Shown one piece after another: positions 50,232 to 59,405 of a stretch of DNA of 64,000 nt. The notes below the pieces were generated by a model. That model saw only the letters and a list, made by a program, of their open reading frames with translations, did no database searches and was not told the origin of the DNA. The first letter of the stretch is position 1; each line of letters opens with the position of its first letter. The DNA comes from CAVXYG01 sp963706835 (GTDB lineage: Bacteria > Actinomycetota > Actinomycetes > S36-B12 > GCA-2699445), in contig CAVPOB010000016.1 in NCBI GenBank assembly GCA_963706835.1, positions 310,001 through 374,000 on the forward strand, read 5' to 3'. A program made the position numbers and the translations under genes.

Positions 50232-53200
50232 CCGCTCAGTGATTCCTCGGCCAGCAGGCGCCGCAACGCCTCGAAGGAGATCGGCAGTTGCTCCGGCGCG
50301 CTGCGCAGATGGACTTGGATCTCCACCCCGATCTTCTCCACCAGGAAGACCTGCATGAGGATGCGGCTGGTGTCGCGGCCCTCGGTGAGCAGGTCCACCT
50401 CCATGTCGCGCAAGTAGCTGTTGGTCAGGGCCGATTGCAGCCACGACGAGGCGAAATGCGTGCCGCGCCGCAGCGCTTCGGCATCCACCGAGTCGGGGCG
50501 CACGTTGAACCGCTCCATGTGCTGGGCCAGCGCCACTCCCGAGGCGATATCGATGGAGCGGCACAGTCCGGCGAGGTCGCGAAGCGGGGAGCGCTTCTCG
50601 CGCCGCTGGCTGATGAAGCGCGTGGGGCGTCCCTCGAAGTCGATGAACACCACGTCGGCACCGGTGATGAGGATCTGGCCGAGATGCAGATCGCCGTGGG
50701 TGCGCATCCGCAGGCCCCGGATGCTGAGGGTCTTCACCGGATCCAGCAGTGCGAGGATGTCGGGCTCCACGGCCAGGATCTCCGCCGCTTCGGACGCGAT
50801 CGGATGCGGCAGCGTCCTGCGCTCAGCCGCAAGCGACCGCAGGGCGTTGCGCACCTTGGAGCGGGCCGACTGGTACACCTGCCGCTGGTAGTGCGGCGGG
50901 AACGACACCGGCTCCAGGGCAGGGTCTCGCCGATCGCTGGCCAGCGCCTGATGCATCTCTGCCAGCCGATCCCCGGTCCTGGCGGCGATGACGAGGAATG
51001 GTCCGAGCAGTTCGTGCACCGCCGACGGCACGTCGATGTCATCGAAGCCGGCCAGCGTCACCGCCGGGCGCAGCTCCGACAGCCGCCCCTCATCGATGAG
51101 CGAGTACAGGTCCTCCTGGTAGGCGCCGAACTTGTCGATCACGTAGTCCCAGGCGTCCCGCTCGTGCGTGACCTGCTGCTGCAGCACCCCCAGCGTGCGC
51201 GTGGTGCTGCCGCTCTCCCGCAGTTCGACCGTGCCATAGGTGGCCACCGCGTTGTGGAACTCCGTGCGGTCGGTGAGGAAGCGTCCGATCTCCCACTCCG
51301 GGTTCACCCCGGCATCGATCCTGCGGAAGATCTTCAGGAAGAACTGCTCGCCGAACAGCACGGCGCTGTTGCGGACCGCCTCCCGGCTGCTGATAGCCGG
51401 CAGGTCGGCCACCGGCTCCTCCAGCACCTGCTTGCCCACCCGGCCCAGGGAGCCGACGATGTCGCCCTCGTCGCTGCTGAGCCGGCGACGGCGCCGGATC
51501 GTGTCGAGCAGGGTATGGGCGAAGGCGGGCTCGGCGACGGCGTCCACGATGACGCCGGACCGCTTACCGCCGGTCTCCACCAGGAACATCGTCGGCTTGG
51601 TGCGGTAGTCGTCAGTGGCGCGCGCCATCGGATGGAATGCCAGCGGCAACTGGTAGGTCTCCGGCTCGCCCTCGGTGTAGGTGACTTCGATCAGCGCGAT
51701 CCGACCGTGCACGCGGCCGTCGGAACGCACTGGGACGGCAGAGGAGACCGTCAGCTCCTCGATCGCTCGGCCGGTCGGATTGAACCAGCTGCGCGCCGAC
51801 AGCACGTGGGGCAGCATGCGCTGGAACTTCTCGCGGGTGGCGCGGTGGCTGAACACGTCCTCCCAGCTGTCCGGCACGGAGATCGTGGGGGCTTCCTCCG
51901 GCTGCACATCCTCATCGGTCGGGGCGCGCAGTTGCAGCCACAGGAAGGAATGGGGGGCCAGGGTCAGCTGGTAGAGGCCCTCGTCGATGGCGGGGAAGCG
52001 GCTGCCGCCGAACACCTCGACCGGCTGGACGTCGCGGAACTCCGACAGATCCAGTTGCGCCGGTTGCGGGAACCGGGACAGGTTGGCCACCACCAGGATG
52101 GTGGTGTGCTCGTCGCTGCGGGTGAAGGCCAGGACCTTGGGGTTCTCCGGGGAGAGCATCGTGAGGTCCCCGGTGCCGAACACCGGCAGCCGCTTGCGCT
52201 GCGAGATCAGGCGGCGCATCCACACCAGCAGGCTGGACGGGTTGTTCTGCTGGGTGGCGACGTTGATGGACTCGTAGCGGTACTCGGGGTCGATGATGAC
52301 CGGCAGGAACAGTTGCTGCGGGTTGGCCGCGGAGAACCCGGCGTTGCGGTCGGCCGACCACTGCATCGGCGTGCGCACGCCGTCCCGGTCGCCGAGGTAG
52401 ATGTTGTCGCCCATCCCGATCTCGTCGCCGTAGTAGATGATGGGCGTGCCCGGCAGGCTCATGAGCAGCCCGTTGAGCAGTTCGATCTTGCTACGGTTGC
52501 TCTTCTGCAACGGGGCCAGGCGGCGCCGGATGCCCATATTGATCCGTGCCCTGGGGTCATCGGCGTAGGCGCGATACATGTAGTCGCGCTCCTCGTCGGT
52601 GACCATCTCCAGCGTGAGCTCGTCGTGGTTGCGCAGGAACAGCGCCCACTGCGCCGTCCTGGGGATGTGCGGCGTCTGGTGCATGATGTCCACCAGCGGA
52701 TAGCGGTCCTCCATCTGCACCGCCATGTACATCCGGGGCATCACCGGGAAGTTGAAGGCCATGTGGCACTCGTCGCCGTCGCCGCCGCCGAAGTAGGCCC
52801 GCGTGTCCTCCGGCCACATGTTGGCCTCCGCCAGCAGCATCCGGTTGGGGAACTTCTCGTCCACGTGACGACGCAGCTTCTTCAGGAACTCGTGCGTGGC
52901 CGGCAGGTTCTCGCAATTCGTCCCTTCGGCCTCATACAGGTAGGGGATCGCGTCGAGCCGCAGGCCGTCGACGCCGGTGCCGAGCCAGAAGTCCACGACA
53001 TCGAACACGGCCTTGTGCACCGCCGGGCTCTCGAAGTTCAGGTCCGGCTGGTGGGAGTAGAAGCGGTGCCAGAAGTACTGCTGCGCCACCGGATCCCAGG
53101 TCCAGTTGGACATTTCGAAGTCCTGGAAGATGATGCGGACCCCGGAATACTGGGATGGATCGTCGGTCCAGACGTAGAAGTCGCGCTCCGGGCTACCCTT

Positions 53201-53587
53201 GGGCGCTTGGCGGGCCCGCTGGAACCATGCGTGCTGGTCGCTGGTGTGGTTGATGACCACCTCGGTGATCACGCGCAGTCCGCGGGCATGGGCCTCCTGC
53301 ACGAGGTTGCGGAAGTCGCGCATCGTGCCGTACTCGCGGTTGATGCCGCGGTAGTCGGAGATGTCGTAGCCGCCATCGCGCAACGGCGAGGGGTAGAAGG
53401 GCAGCATCCACAGCGCGGTGACGCCGAGGTCCTGCAGGTAGTCGAGTTTTCGCGTTAGCCCGGTGAAGTCGCCGATCCCGTCGGCATTGCCGTCGAAGAA
53501 CGAGCGCACGTTGACCTGGTAGATGACTGCTTTCTGGTACCACAGCGGATCATCGGCCAGCATGCTGACGGTGCGCTTGCGTGGCAT
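50228..53587 (-). CDS. treS: Trehalose synthase-maltokinase fusion (TreS-Mak)
   Basis: 1119 residues. The N-terminal GH13 domain (residues 10 to about 560) isomerises trehalose and maltose: YQVNVRSFFDGNADGIGDFTG, DGLRLDAIPYLYE with the nucleophile Asp, LLAEANMWPEDTRAYFG with the acid Glu, LFLRNHDELTLEM. The C-terminal half is maltokinase (Pep2-like), with ATP-site motif RTHGDLHLGQILITGADVVFIDFEG. The fused protein channels trehalose to maltose-1-phosphate for the GlgE glucan pathway. ATG 53587 follows GGGAGGTG. The fusion is common in actinobacteria. Intact frame; no glgE or glgB is in the window. Confidence 0.93.
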   Translation of the reverse strand: MPRKRTVSMLADDPLWYQKAVIYQVNVRSFFDGNADGIGDFTGLTRKLDYLQDLGVTALWMLPFYPSPLRDGGYDISDYRGINREYGTMRDFRNLVQEAHARGLRVITEVVINHTSDQHAWFQRARQAPKGSPERDFYVWTDDPSQYSGVRIIFQDFEMSNWTWDPVAQQYFWHRFYSHQPDLNFESPAVHKAVFDVVDFWLGTGVDGLRLDAIPYLYEAEGTNCENLPATHEFLKKLRRHVDEKFPNRMLLAEANMWPEDTRAYFGGGDGDECHMAFNFPVMPRMYMAVQMEDRYPLVDIMHQTPHIPRTAQWALFLRNHDELTLEMVTDEERDYMYRAYADDPRARINMGIRRRLAPLQKSNRSKIELLNGLLMSLPGTPIIYYGDEIGMGDNIYLGDRDGVRTPMQWSADRNAGFSAANPQQLFLPVIIDPEYRYESINVATQQNNPSSLLVWMRRLISQRKRLPVFGTGDLTMLSPENPKVLAFTRSDEHTTILVVANLSRFPQPAQLDLSEFRDVQPVEVFGGSRFPAIDEGLYQLTLAPHSFLWLQLRAPTDEDVQPEEAPTISVPDSWEDVFSHRATREKFQRMLPHVLSARSWFNPTGRAIEELTVSSAVPVRSDGRVHGRIALIEVTYTEGEPETYQLPLAFHPMARATDDYRTKPTMFLVETGGKRSGVIVDAVAEPAFAHTLLDTIRRRRRLSSDEGDIVGSLGRVGKQVLEEPVADLPAISSREAVRNSAVLFGEQFFLKIFRRIDAGVNPEWEIGRFLTDRTEFHNAVATYGTVELRESGSTTRTLGVLQQQVTHERDAWDYVIDKFGAYQEDLYSLIDEGRLSELRPAVTLAGFDDIDVPSAVHELLGPFLVIAARTGDRLAEMHQALASDRRDPALEPVSFPPHYQRQVYQSARSKVRNALRSLAAERRTLPHPIASEAAEILAVEPDILALLDPVKTLSIRGLRMRTHGDLHLGQILITGADVVFIDFEGRPTRFISQRREKRSPLRDLAGLCRSIDIASGVALAQHMERFNVRPDSVDAEALRRGTHFASSWLQSALTNSYLRDMEVDLLTEGRDTSRILMQVFLVEKIGVEIQVHLRSAPEQLPISFEALRRLLAEESLSG

Positions 53588-53622
53588 CCGGCACCTCCCA
53601 TATCTGCTCGACAGCACCGACC

Positions 53623-54648
53623 CTAACGCCGATGCCGACGGCTTGTCGGCTGCGGCCCGCGGCCCGGCCGAGATGAGGCGCGGACCTGCGCCAGGATGCG
53701 GGCGTGCTCGGGGTCGAACAGGGCGTGGTAGCCGCCGGTGTGCCACCACAGCATCGGTCCGTCGATCGAGGCCGCGACGGCCAGCATGCCTGCCGCCCCC
53801 TTGCCGGAGTAGACCGGATCGGTGATCACGGCCTCGGTCCGGGCCAACAGGTCGATCGCCGCAGCGGTGCGGGCATCCGGGACCCCGTAGCCGGGGCCGA
53901 GGTGCCCGGTGCGGATGTCGGCCCCGGGCCGGGGCAGGTCCAGGTCGATGAGGGCTGCCGCCTCGCGGGCCAGGACATCGGCGGCCGCATTGGGGTCCGG
54001 ATGGATCGCGGCCACATCGATGCCGATGATCTTCATCGGGAGGCCCAACAGCGCCCGCCCCACCAGGAGTCCGGCGTGGGTGCCCAGCGAGCTGCTCGCG
54101 TGCACGAGGGCCGCCGGCGCATCGGGCCACTGGTGCGCCGCCTCCAGCAGGGCCAGCGCGAATCCCAGCGCGCCCAGCGGGCTCGAGCACCCGACAGGGG
54201 CGGCGATCGTGTCCGGCTGGCTGGCCGCGGCAGTCACTGCAGCCTCGAGCTGTCGCCAGCTGGCCTCGCCCAACCAGACCACCTCGGCGCCGAGCAGATC
54301 GTCCAGCAGCAGGTTGCCGGTGGGCTCCGGCGGCGGACTGCCGGACAGGATGAGCCGGCAGGACAGGCCGGTGAGCACCGCGGCAGCTGCGCCGGCGCGG
54401 GCCGAATTCGACTGGGCCGCTCCCGCGGTTACCAGTGTTCGGGCACCCTGCGACGCCGCGCCGCCGAGGACGAGGTCGTATTTGCGGATCTTGTTCCCCG
54501 CCAGCGCAACCGCGCCGATGTCGTCCCGCTTGGCCCAGATCCGACGACCGACCAGCGCGCTCAGCCGCGGGAGTTCGTGCAGCGGGGTGGGCGCCGGAAC
54601 CAGTCCGGCGCGCGGAAGCCGGGCCAACAGTGCGGCGGGGGAGGCCAT
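53623..54648 (-). CDS. PLP-dependent D-cysteine desulfhydrase / ACC deaminase family protein
   Basis: 341 residues of the fold-type II PLP family. The PLP lysine is in LAGNKIRKYDLVL, with GAAQSNSARAGAAAA binding nearby, SSSLGTHAGLLVG for the phosphate, and a closing MLWWHTGGYHALF. The PTPLHELPRLS start and AKRDDIGA are typical of DcyD-like enzymes, which split D-cysteine to pyruvate, sulfide and ammonia; 1-aminocyclopropane-1-carboxylate is the main alternative substrate. ATG 54648 is the start of homology. Confidence 0.85.
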   Translation of the reverse strand: MASPAALLARLPRAGLVPAPTPLHELPRLSALVGRRIWAKRDDIGAVALAGNKIRKYDLVLGGAASQGARTLVTAGAAQSNSARAGAAAAVLTGLSCRLILSGSPPPEPTGNLLLDDLLGAEVVWLGEASWRQLEAAVTAAASQPDTIAAPVGCSSPLGALGFALALLEAAHQWPDAPAALVHASSSLGTHAGLLVGRALLGLPMKIIGIDVAAIHPDPNAAADVLAREAAALIDLDLPRPGADIRTGHLGPGYGVPDARTAAAIDLLARTEAVITDPVYSGKGAAGMLAVAASIDGPMLWWHTGGYHALFDPEHARILAQVRASSRPGRGPQPTSRRHRR

Positions 54649-54728
54649 GCAGCAGATTCTGCTGCGCCGCCGCCGCTGACGCTTCCCGCGCGGTTGCCCG
54701 GAAGTCGACCGGGAGGCAGGCTTGCGGT

Positions 54729-54956
54729 ATGGATGAGACGGGCCTTCGTTGGTGGTCGGCGCAGACGCAGCCGTGCCCGACGTGCCGCGGCAACGGCGTG
54801 CCCATCGTGCTCGACATGCAGGACGCCGAAACCCGGGAAGCGGTGCAGACGGGCCTGGCGGTGCTGGGCGGCTGCGGCCTCGGCGGTGCCGCCTACGACC
54901 GGCAGTGCCCAGCCTGCGGCTCCCGCTGGTCCAGCGCTGATCGCGCAGCCGGCTGA
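54729..54956 (+). CDS. Small protein with two Cys-x-x-Cys knuckles
   Basis: 75 residues: CPTC at about 17-20 and CPAC at about 63-66 suggest a zinc site bringing the two ends together; the middle is a helix (MQDAETREAVQTGLAVLGG). ATG 54729 has no obvious ribosome site. It is divergent from the PLP enzyme gene. Not a family I can name; Cys spacing and codon-position GC support it as real. Confidence 0.55.
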   Translation: MDETGLRWWSAQTQPCPTCRGNGVPIVLDMQDAETREAVQTGLAVLGGCGLGGAAYDRQCPACGSRWSSADRAAG

Positions 54957-55016
54957 CCCGCTGCCTCGCCGTCGGCGCTGGCGCCGGGGCGAGATTGCGC
55001 ATGCGATCCTGGATCG

Positions 55017-55895
55017 GTGACGAGCCCCGGAGCCACGGTGAAGCCGGTGGGCCCCCGCTCGCAGCGGGCGTTGCCCCTGCGCCATCCCTCCGAGATTCCC
55101 ATGTACGCGTTCATGGTGGTGCTGAACATCGTCATCGCGCTGGCGCTGCTGCGGGTGGTAGTGGCGCCCGTGGTCTGGTCCGGCTGGGCAGGCGGCGGGA
55201 CCCTGGAGGATGTCGCCGCGGGGGTGGCGGGGGTCCTGCTGTGGGTGGTGCCGGGCCTGGTCATCGTGCGTCAGGTCCAACGTGCCTCGGTGGCCGGCAC
55301 CGCGGTGGCGCTGTCGGAGACGCAGTTCCCCGATCTGCGCAGCGCCACGGCTGGCTTCGCGCAGCGGATCGGACTGGCAAGACCGCCGCAGGTCTACCTG
55401 GCCAATGGCAACGGTGCGCTGAATGCCTTTGCCGCCCAGTCCGGCATCGACAACAACTACGTCACGCTGTCCAACGAGTTGTTCGCCAATCTGCAGCGCG
55501 ACAACAGGGAGGGGCTGCGCTTCATCATCGGCCACGAGATCGCCCACATCAGGCTCGGGCACGTGTCGCTGTGGTACCAGCTGTCCATCTGCTTCTCCGG
55601 CCTGATCCCGATCCTGGGTGCCACGCTTTCCCGGCTGCGCGAGTACTCCTGCGACCGCAACGGCGCAGCCCTGGAGCCGGCCGGGCAGCGCGGCCTGGTC
55701 CTGCTGGCGGCCGGCCGGTATGCCCACGACAACGTCCAGGTGGCCGAACTGGTGCAGCAGGGCCGCGAATTGGGCGGCTTCTGGGTCGAGGTGGCCCAGC
55801 TGCCGCGATCGCATCCCTTCACGGTGCGCCGCTTGTGGCGGCTGTACCAGTTGGGTCTGTTCGCCGACGAGCCTTCCACGCCGCGCCGAGGCTGA
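55017..55895 (+). CDS. M48 family zinc metallopeptidase
   Basis: 292 residues. Membrane helices lie at about 30-50 and 62-85; HEIAHIRLGH holds the HExxH zinc site (around residue 173), and EYSCDRNGAAL supplies the third ligand. A further hydrophobic stretch follows the zinc site. This is the HtpX-like, membrane-embedded protease plan, probably for membrane-protein quality control. GTG 55017 is preferred; ATG 55101 (MYAFMVV) is possible. Confidence 0.86.
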   Translation: MTSPGATVKPVGPRSQRALPLRHPSEIPMYAFMVVLNIVIALALLRVVVAPVVWSGWAGGGTLEDVAAGVAGVLLWVVPGLVIVRQVQRASVAGTAVALSETQFPDLRSATAGFAQRIGLARPPQVYLANGNGALNAFAAQSGIDNNYVTLSNELFANLQRDNREGLRFIIGHEIAHIRLGHVSLWYQLSICFSGLIPILGATLSRLREYSCDRNGAALEPAGQRGLVLLAAGRYAHDNVQVAELVQQGRELGGFWVEVAQLPRSHPFTVRRLWRLYQLGLFADEPSTPRRG

Positions 55896-55901
55896 TCCGG
55901 G

Positions 55902-56945
55902 CTATGGGCGGTGCTGCGGCTCTGCTCTCCAGGCCTGCTCCATCGCGCTCGGTGTCAGCCGGACCAGTACGTCCGCCAGCGTGACGAGCCCGACCGTGGC
56001 CTGCCCGTCCATCACCACGGCCAGGTGCTGGCGGGTGCGCCGCATCTCCGCCAGCGCGCCGTGCAGGGTCTCCTCGGCCGGCAGTCGGAACACGGGACGG
56101 GCGAAGTCGCCCGCCGGACGGTCCGGGGGCGCGGCCATGGTGTCGCGGACATGGACCACCGAACTGTAGACCCCGCCCTGGCCGACGAGGATGCGCCGAT
56201 GGCCGGAGGATCGCGCAGCGGACTGGATGTCGGCGACAGAGGCGCCCGGGCCCACGGCCACCGGCGTGATCGTGGTATCCACGACCTCGTGCAGGGTGAT
56301 GACCTGCAGTTGCAGCGCAGCCTCGATCGGCCGGGCGTACTGCGCGTCGAGGGCCCCGACATTGATCGAGTGGGCGACGAGCTGCTGCAGTTCGTCGGGG
56401 TTCTGGCTGCTGCTCAGGGTATTGGTCGGCTGCGCACCCGCCTTCTGCACCAGAATATTCGCCACATGGTTCAGCCCTCGCAGCAGCGGACGGGAAATCG
56501 TCAGGAAGATCCGCATGGGTAGTGCCAGGATGGTCGCGGCGAACTCCGGGTGCGCGATGGCCCAGGACTTCGGCGCCATCTCTCCGATCACCAGATGCAG
56601 GAACGTCACCACGAACAGCGCGAGCAGGAATGCCACCGCGTCGGCGATCCCGCCGGGCAAGCCGAGCGCTTCCAGGGGCGGGGTGAGCCAGTGGTGCACT
56701 GCGGGCTTGGTGATCGCGCCCAGGGCAAGGGTGCAGATCGTGATGCCGAGCTGCGATCCGGCCAGCACCAGCTGCAGTTCGTTGAAGTTGCGCAGCGCGG
56801 CCCGCGCTGAGATCCGATCCGCGGCAGCGTCCTCCACGCGGTGCCGCTTGGCCGCGATGACCGCGAACTCAGCTGCCACGAACAGCGCGCTGAGGCCGAT
56901 GATGACGACGGTGGCAATCGTGATGGTCAACGGATCATCGCTCAT
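55902..56945 (-). CDS. CNNM/CorC-family protein with CBS domains (short form)
   Basis: 347 residues: an N-terminal DUF21 (CNNM) domain with three or four membrane helices (VIIGLSALFVAAEFAVIAAKRHRVED start), then a CBS pair (TITPVAVGPGASVADIQSAARSSGHRRILVGQ). The C-terminal CorC_HlyC domain is absent. It overlaps the upstream, longer CNNM gene by 4 bases, an arrangement like mycobacterial Rv1841c/Rv1842c. Members are linked to divalent cation (Mg/Co) homeostasis; the direction of transport is unsettled. Confidence 0.87.
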   Translation of the reverse strand: MSDDPLTITIATVVIIGLSALFVAAEFAVIAAKRHRVEDAAADRISARAALRNFNELQLVLAGSQLGITICTLALGAITKPAVHHWLTPPLEALGLPGGIADAVAFLLALFVVTFLHLVIGEMAPKSWAIAHPEFAATILALPMRIFLTISRPLLRGLNHVANILVQKAGAQPTNTLSSSQNPDELQQLVAHSINVGALDAQYARPIEAALQLQVITLHEVVDTTITPVAVGPGASVADIQSAARSSGHRRILVGQGGVYSSVVHVRDTMAAPPDRPAGDFARPVFRLPAEETLHGALAEMRRTRQHLAVVMDGQATVGLVTLADVLVRLTPSAMEQAWRAEPQHRP

Positions 56946-58309
56946 GCGCCCGTTCCTTCCACCAGTGCCACTCGCACCCGGGATGGGACATGGCGGTCGA
57001 TCTCCAGCACCGTGATGGCGATCGACCGAGCCAACGGCTCTTCCGACAGCGCCAGGTCTGCCGGGTCGATCGGCAGGTCGAGCCGGATCACGTCCCCGAC
57101 TTCGGGCAGGTCACCGTGCACGGCGATCGCGAGACCGGCCACCGTCTCGTACGAGCCGCGCGGCAGTTCGACGTCCAGCGCGCGCTCCACCTCGTCCAGG
57201 TGCACCGACCCCGCCATGACCCATGCGCCCTCGACATCGGGACCGGCGACCGGTGCGGCGACGTCGTCGGCGTCATGTTCGTCGGTGATCTCCCCGACGA
57301 GTTCCTCCGCGAGATCCTCCATCGTGAGGACGCCGCTGAAGCCGCCGTACTCATCGACCACGCATGCCATATGGCTGCGTGCCGTCGTGAGTTCCTCCAC
57401 GGCGGTCATCAACGGCATGAGGTCGGGCAGTAGCAGTGCCGGTCGCGTGAGTGCTCCGACCGGCATGTCGCCCGGGTAGTCGCGCTGCAGCAGGTCCGTC
57501 AGGTGCACCACGCCGATGACCTCGTCGGTCTCCGCAGCGAGCACCGGGTAGCGGGAGTGCCCATCGTTGGCCATGCGGTGGCGCAACTCTGCCACGGTGT
57601 CGGTATCGCTGAGGGTGTCGACCTGGGTACGCGGCACCATCGCGTGTGCGACGTCGTGAGAGGGGAAGTCCAGGATGCGGTCCAGCATCATGGACAGCTC
57701 GGGATCCAAGTCGCCGCTCTCGCGGGATTCGGCGACGATCTCCTCGAGGTCCCTTGCCGATGCCGCGTGCTCGACGTCGTGCACCGGCTCGATCCGCAGG
57801 ATGCGCAGCAGGATGTTGGCGGAGGCGTCGAAGAATCGGATCAACCACCCGAAGAACGTCAGGTACCACCGCGTGGACGGGGCCAGGCGCACCGCCAGCG
57901 GCTCGGGATTGGCGATGGCGAGGTTCTTCGGGAACAGCTCCCCGAAGAGCATCTGCACGACAGTGGAGAAGGCCAGTGCCACCACTCCGCCGATGCCGAT
58001 GGACACTGCGGTGGGAATGCCGACCCCGCCGAGCAGGTCGCCGAGCGACTGCCCGATCAAAGGTTCGGCTACGTAGCCGACCAGCAGGCCCGTGACCGTG
58101 ATGCCCAGTTGCGCCCCGGACAGCAGGAACGAGGTGCGGCGCGTGATGGCCAGGGCGCGCTCAGCGCTCTCATCGCCCTTCGCCGCACGGGCGGCCAGTC
58201 CGGCGCGGTCGACGGCCATGTAGGCGAACTCCTGTGCGACGAAGTAGCCGGTGGCGATCGTGATGAGGAACACGATGACCAGCCCAGCCAGCAGGGCGAC
58301 CCATTCCAT
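56942..58309 (-). CDS. CNNM/CorC-family hemolysin-like protein (long form)
   Basis: 455 residues with the full set: DUF21 domain (EWVALLAGLVIVFLITIATGYFVAQEFAYMAVDRAGL; helices to about 150), a CBS pair (MVPRTQVDTLSDTDTVAELRHRM; ACVVDEYGGFSGVLTMEDLAEELVGEITDE) and the CorC_HlyC domain at the C-terminus (LDEVERALDVELP..YETVAGLAI). ATG 58309 follows GGGAGGTG. It is the first gene of the two-gene operon. Repeat locus D lies about 240 bases upstream. Confidence 0.9.
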   Translation of the reverse strand: MEWVALLAGLVIVFLITIATGYFVAQEFAYMAVDRAGLAARAAKGDESAERALAITRRTSFLLSGAQLGITVTGLLVGYVAEPLIGQSLGDLLGGVGIPTAVSIGIGGVVALAFSTVVQMLFGELFPKNLAIANPEPLAVRLAPSTRWYLTFFGWLIRFFDASANILLRILRIEPVHDVEHAASARDLEEIVAESRESGDLDPELSMMLDRILDFPSHDVAHAMVPRTQVDTLSDTDTVAELRHRMANDGHSRYPVLAAETDEVIGVVHLTDLLQRDYPGDMPVGALTRPALLLPDLMPLMTAVEELTTARSHMACVVDEYGGFSGVLTMEDLAEELVGEITDEHDADDVAAPVAGPDVEGAWVMAGSVHLDEVERALDVELPRGSYETVAGLAIAVHGDLPEVGDVIRLDLPIDPADLALSEEPLARSIAITVLEIDRHVPSRVRVALVEGTGA

Positions 58310-58549
58310 CGGCAGTGGTTCACCTCCCTCCCGGTGGCACTCTACTGCCGCCGGGGCGCCCCTCGGTGTGCGTCGACCCCGCGAGCGGCAATTGTGGTCC
58401 TGTCTGTTGGGTTCGGGTGGCTGATCCATCGGCCGCGATGGCCGCTTGCCGTTCGGCGGCCGGACCGGGGGCGGGTGCCTGCGACGCGATGGGGCGGGGT
58501 GTGATTCGGCGCATGCCGTGGCCTGCAGAGGGGTCGCCGGTGACCAGGT

Positions 58550-58777
58550 CTGCACCCGCGGTGGGGGTTTGCACCCGTGGCGGGGGCTGCGGGGCCGGTC
58601 GGCGGCAGGAATGTGCACCCGGGATGGGGGTTTGCACCCGAAATGGGGGCGCTGCGGTGTCCAAAGGGGGGTGTTTGCCCCCGTATAGGGTGCATACCCC
58701 CATCCCGGGTGCAGACCTTGGGCGTGGAAGGCCCGAATTGCCCCCATATGGGGTGCATACCCCCGCGGCGGGTGCAG
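58550..58777. repeat. Phased inverted repeat, locus D (2 forward + 2 reverse units)
   Basis: Units lie at 58550-58587 and 58613-58650 (forward), 58677-58714 and 58740-58777 (reverse). Starts are 63, 64 and 63 bases apart, nearly the geometry of locus A although the spacer sequences and N5 positions differ. All eight 19-bp halves keep TGCACCC or TGCAYACC-like cores and the G5 block; both reverse units carry a TGCATACCCCC variant. Confidence 0.9.
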
Positions 58778-58845
58778 ACCTTGGGGAGGGAGGGGGCGTG
58801 CAACCCGTATCGCCCTGGCGCAGACCCTGTATCGCGTGCAGAGGC

Positions 58846-59029
58846 CTGTGCCGGGCGCTCACCCCGTGGCCAGGCGCAGACCCCTGTGCCGGGCGCTCAC
58901 CCCGTGGCCAGGCGCAGACCCTGCTGGGCCAGGCGCAGACCCTGCCCCGTGGCCAGGCGCAGACCCTGCTGGGCCAGGCGCAGACCTGGAGGCCAGCGGG
59001 TCAGTTCACCCCGTGGCCAGGCGCAGACC
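58846..59029 (+). repeat. Tandem array of GGCCAGGCGCAGACC
   Basis: Six copies of the 15-base core start at 58868, 58906, 58927, 58951, 58972 and 59015. The first two sit in a 38-base tandem duplication (58846-58921); others are spaced 21 and 24 bases. A partial copy precedes at 58815. It looks like a variable-number tandem repeat. Confidence 0.85.
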
Positions 59030-59229
59030 GTTGCGATGGTGCACACCTCAGGATGGCAAGAGCCGGTCAACCCCGAATCGGGCAAAGGCCGCGGAAGAGG
59101 CAGTCCAGGTGTACCGCGCGACGGCGGTCGGATCCGTCGGGGCCAGGATCGGCGACCTGCGCGCACACGTGTCCCGGCCCTGAGGAACAGGGGACCGCAG
59201 AACGACCCAGGCGGTCAGGCCGGAGCGTG

Positions 59230-59314
59230 TGTCCGAGGGGGGACTTGAACCCCCACCCCCTTAACGGGGACTAGCACCTCAAGCTAGCGCGTCTGCCTAT
59301 TCCGCCACCCGGAC
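59230..59314 (-). tRNA. tRNA-Leu (GAG anticodon)
   Basis: On the minus strand, acceptor GTCCGGG pairs with CTCGGAC plus discriminator A. The anticodon stem CTAGC/GCTAG closes the loop TTGAGGT with GAG at positions 34-36, reading CUC/CUU leucine codons. The T arm is GGGGG-TTCAAGT-CCCCC and a long variable arm marks it as class II. 85 bases; CCA is not encoded. Confidence 0.92.
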
Positions 59315-59405
59315 CGGTGCGACCCGTGCCGCAGCACGGGTACTGCTCTGCAGGATAGCCGATGCTCGGGGTTGGCATCGAACGTGAACCAGGCAGGATG
59401 GCAGC

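Larger units (their letters stand above)
58310..59229. other. Gene-free interval with repeat locus D and a 15-base tandem array
   Basis: Between the CNNM operon start and tRNA-Leu. Holds the 38-bp phased repeat (58550-58777) and the GGCCAGGCGCAGACC array (58846-59029). From 59030 to 59229 I see nothing recognisable. Open frames across it are repeat-driven. Confidence 0.65.

Noticed and set aside
58577..59248. 223-codon frame through locus D and the tandem array
   Set aside because: Same reason: repeat-derived, no domain, no credible start, and it runs into tRNA-Leu antisense.
59230..59314. Integration site of a mobile island at tRNA-Leu
   Set aside because: No integrase, no duplicated tRNA 3' end and no phage genes nearby; the surrounding genes are ordinary chromosomal ones.
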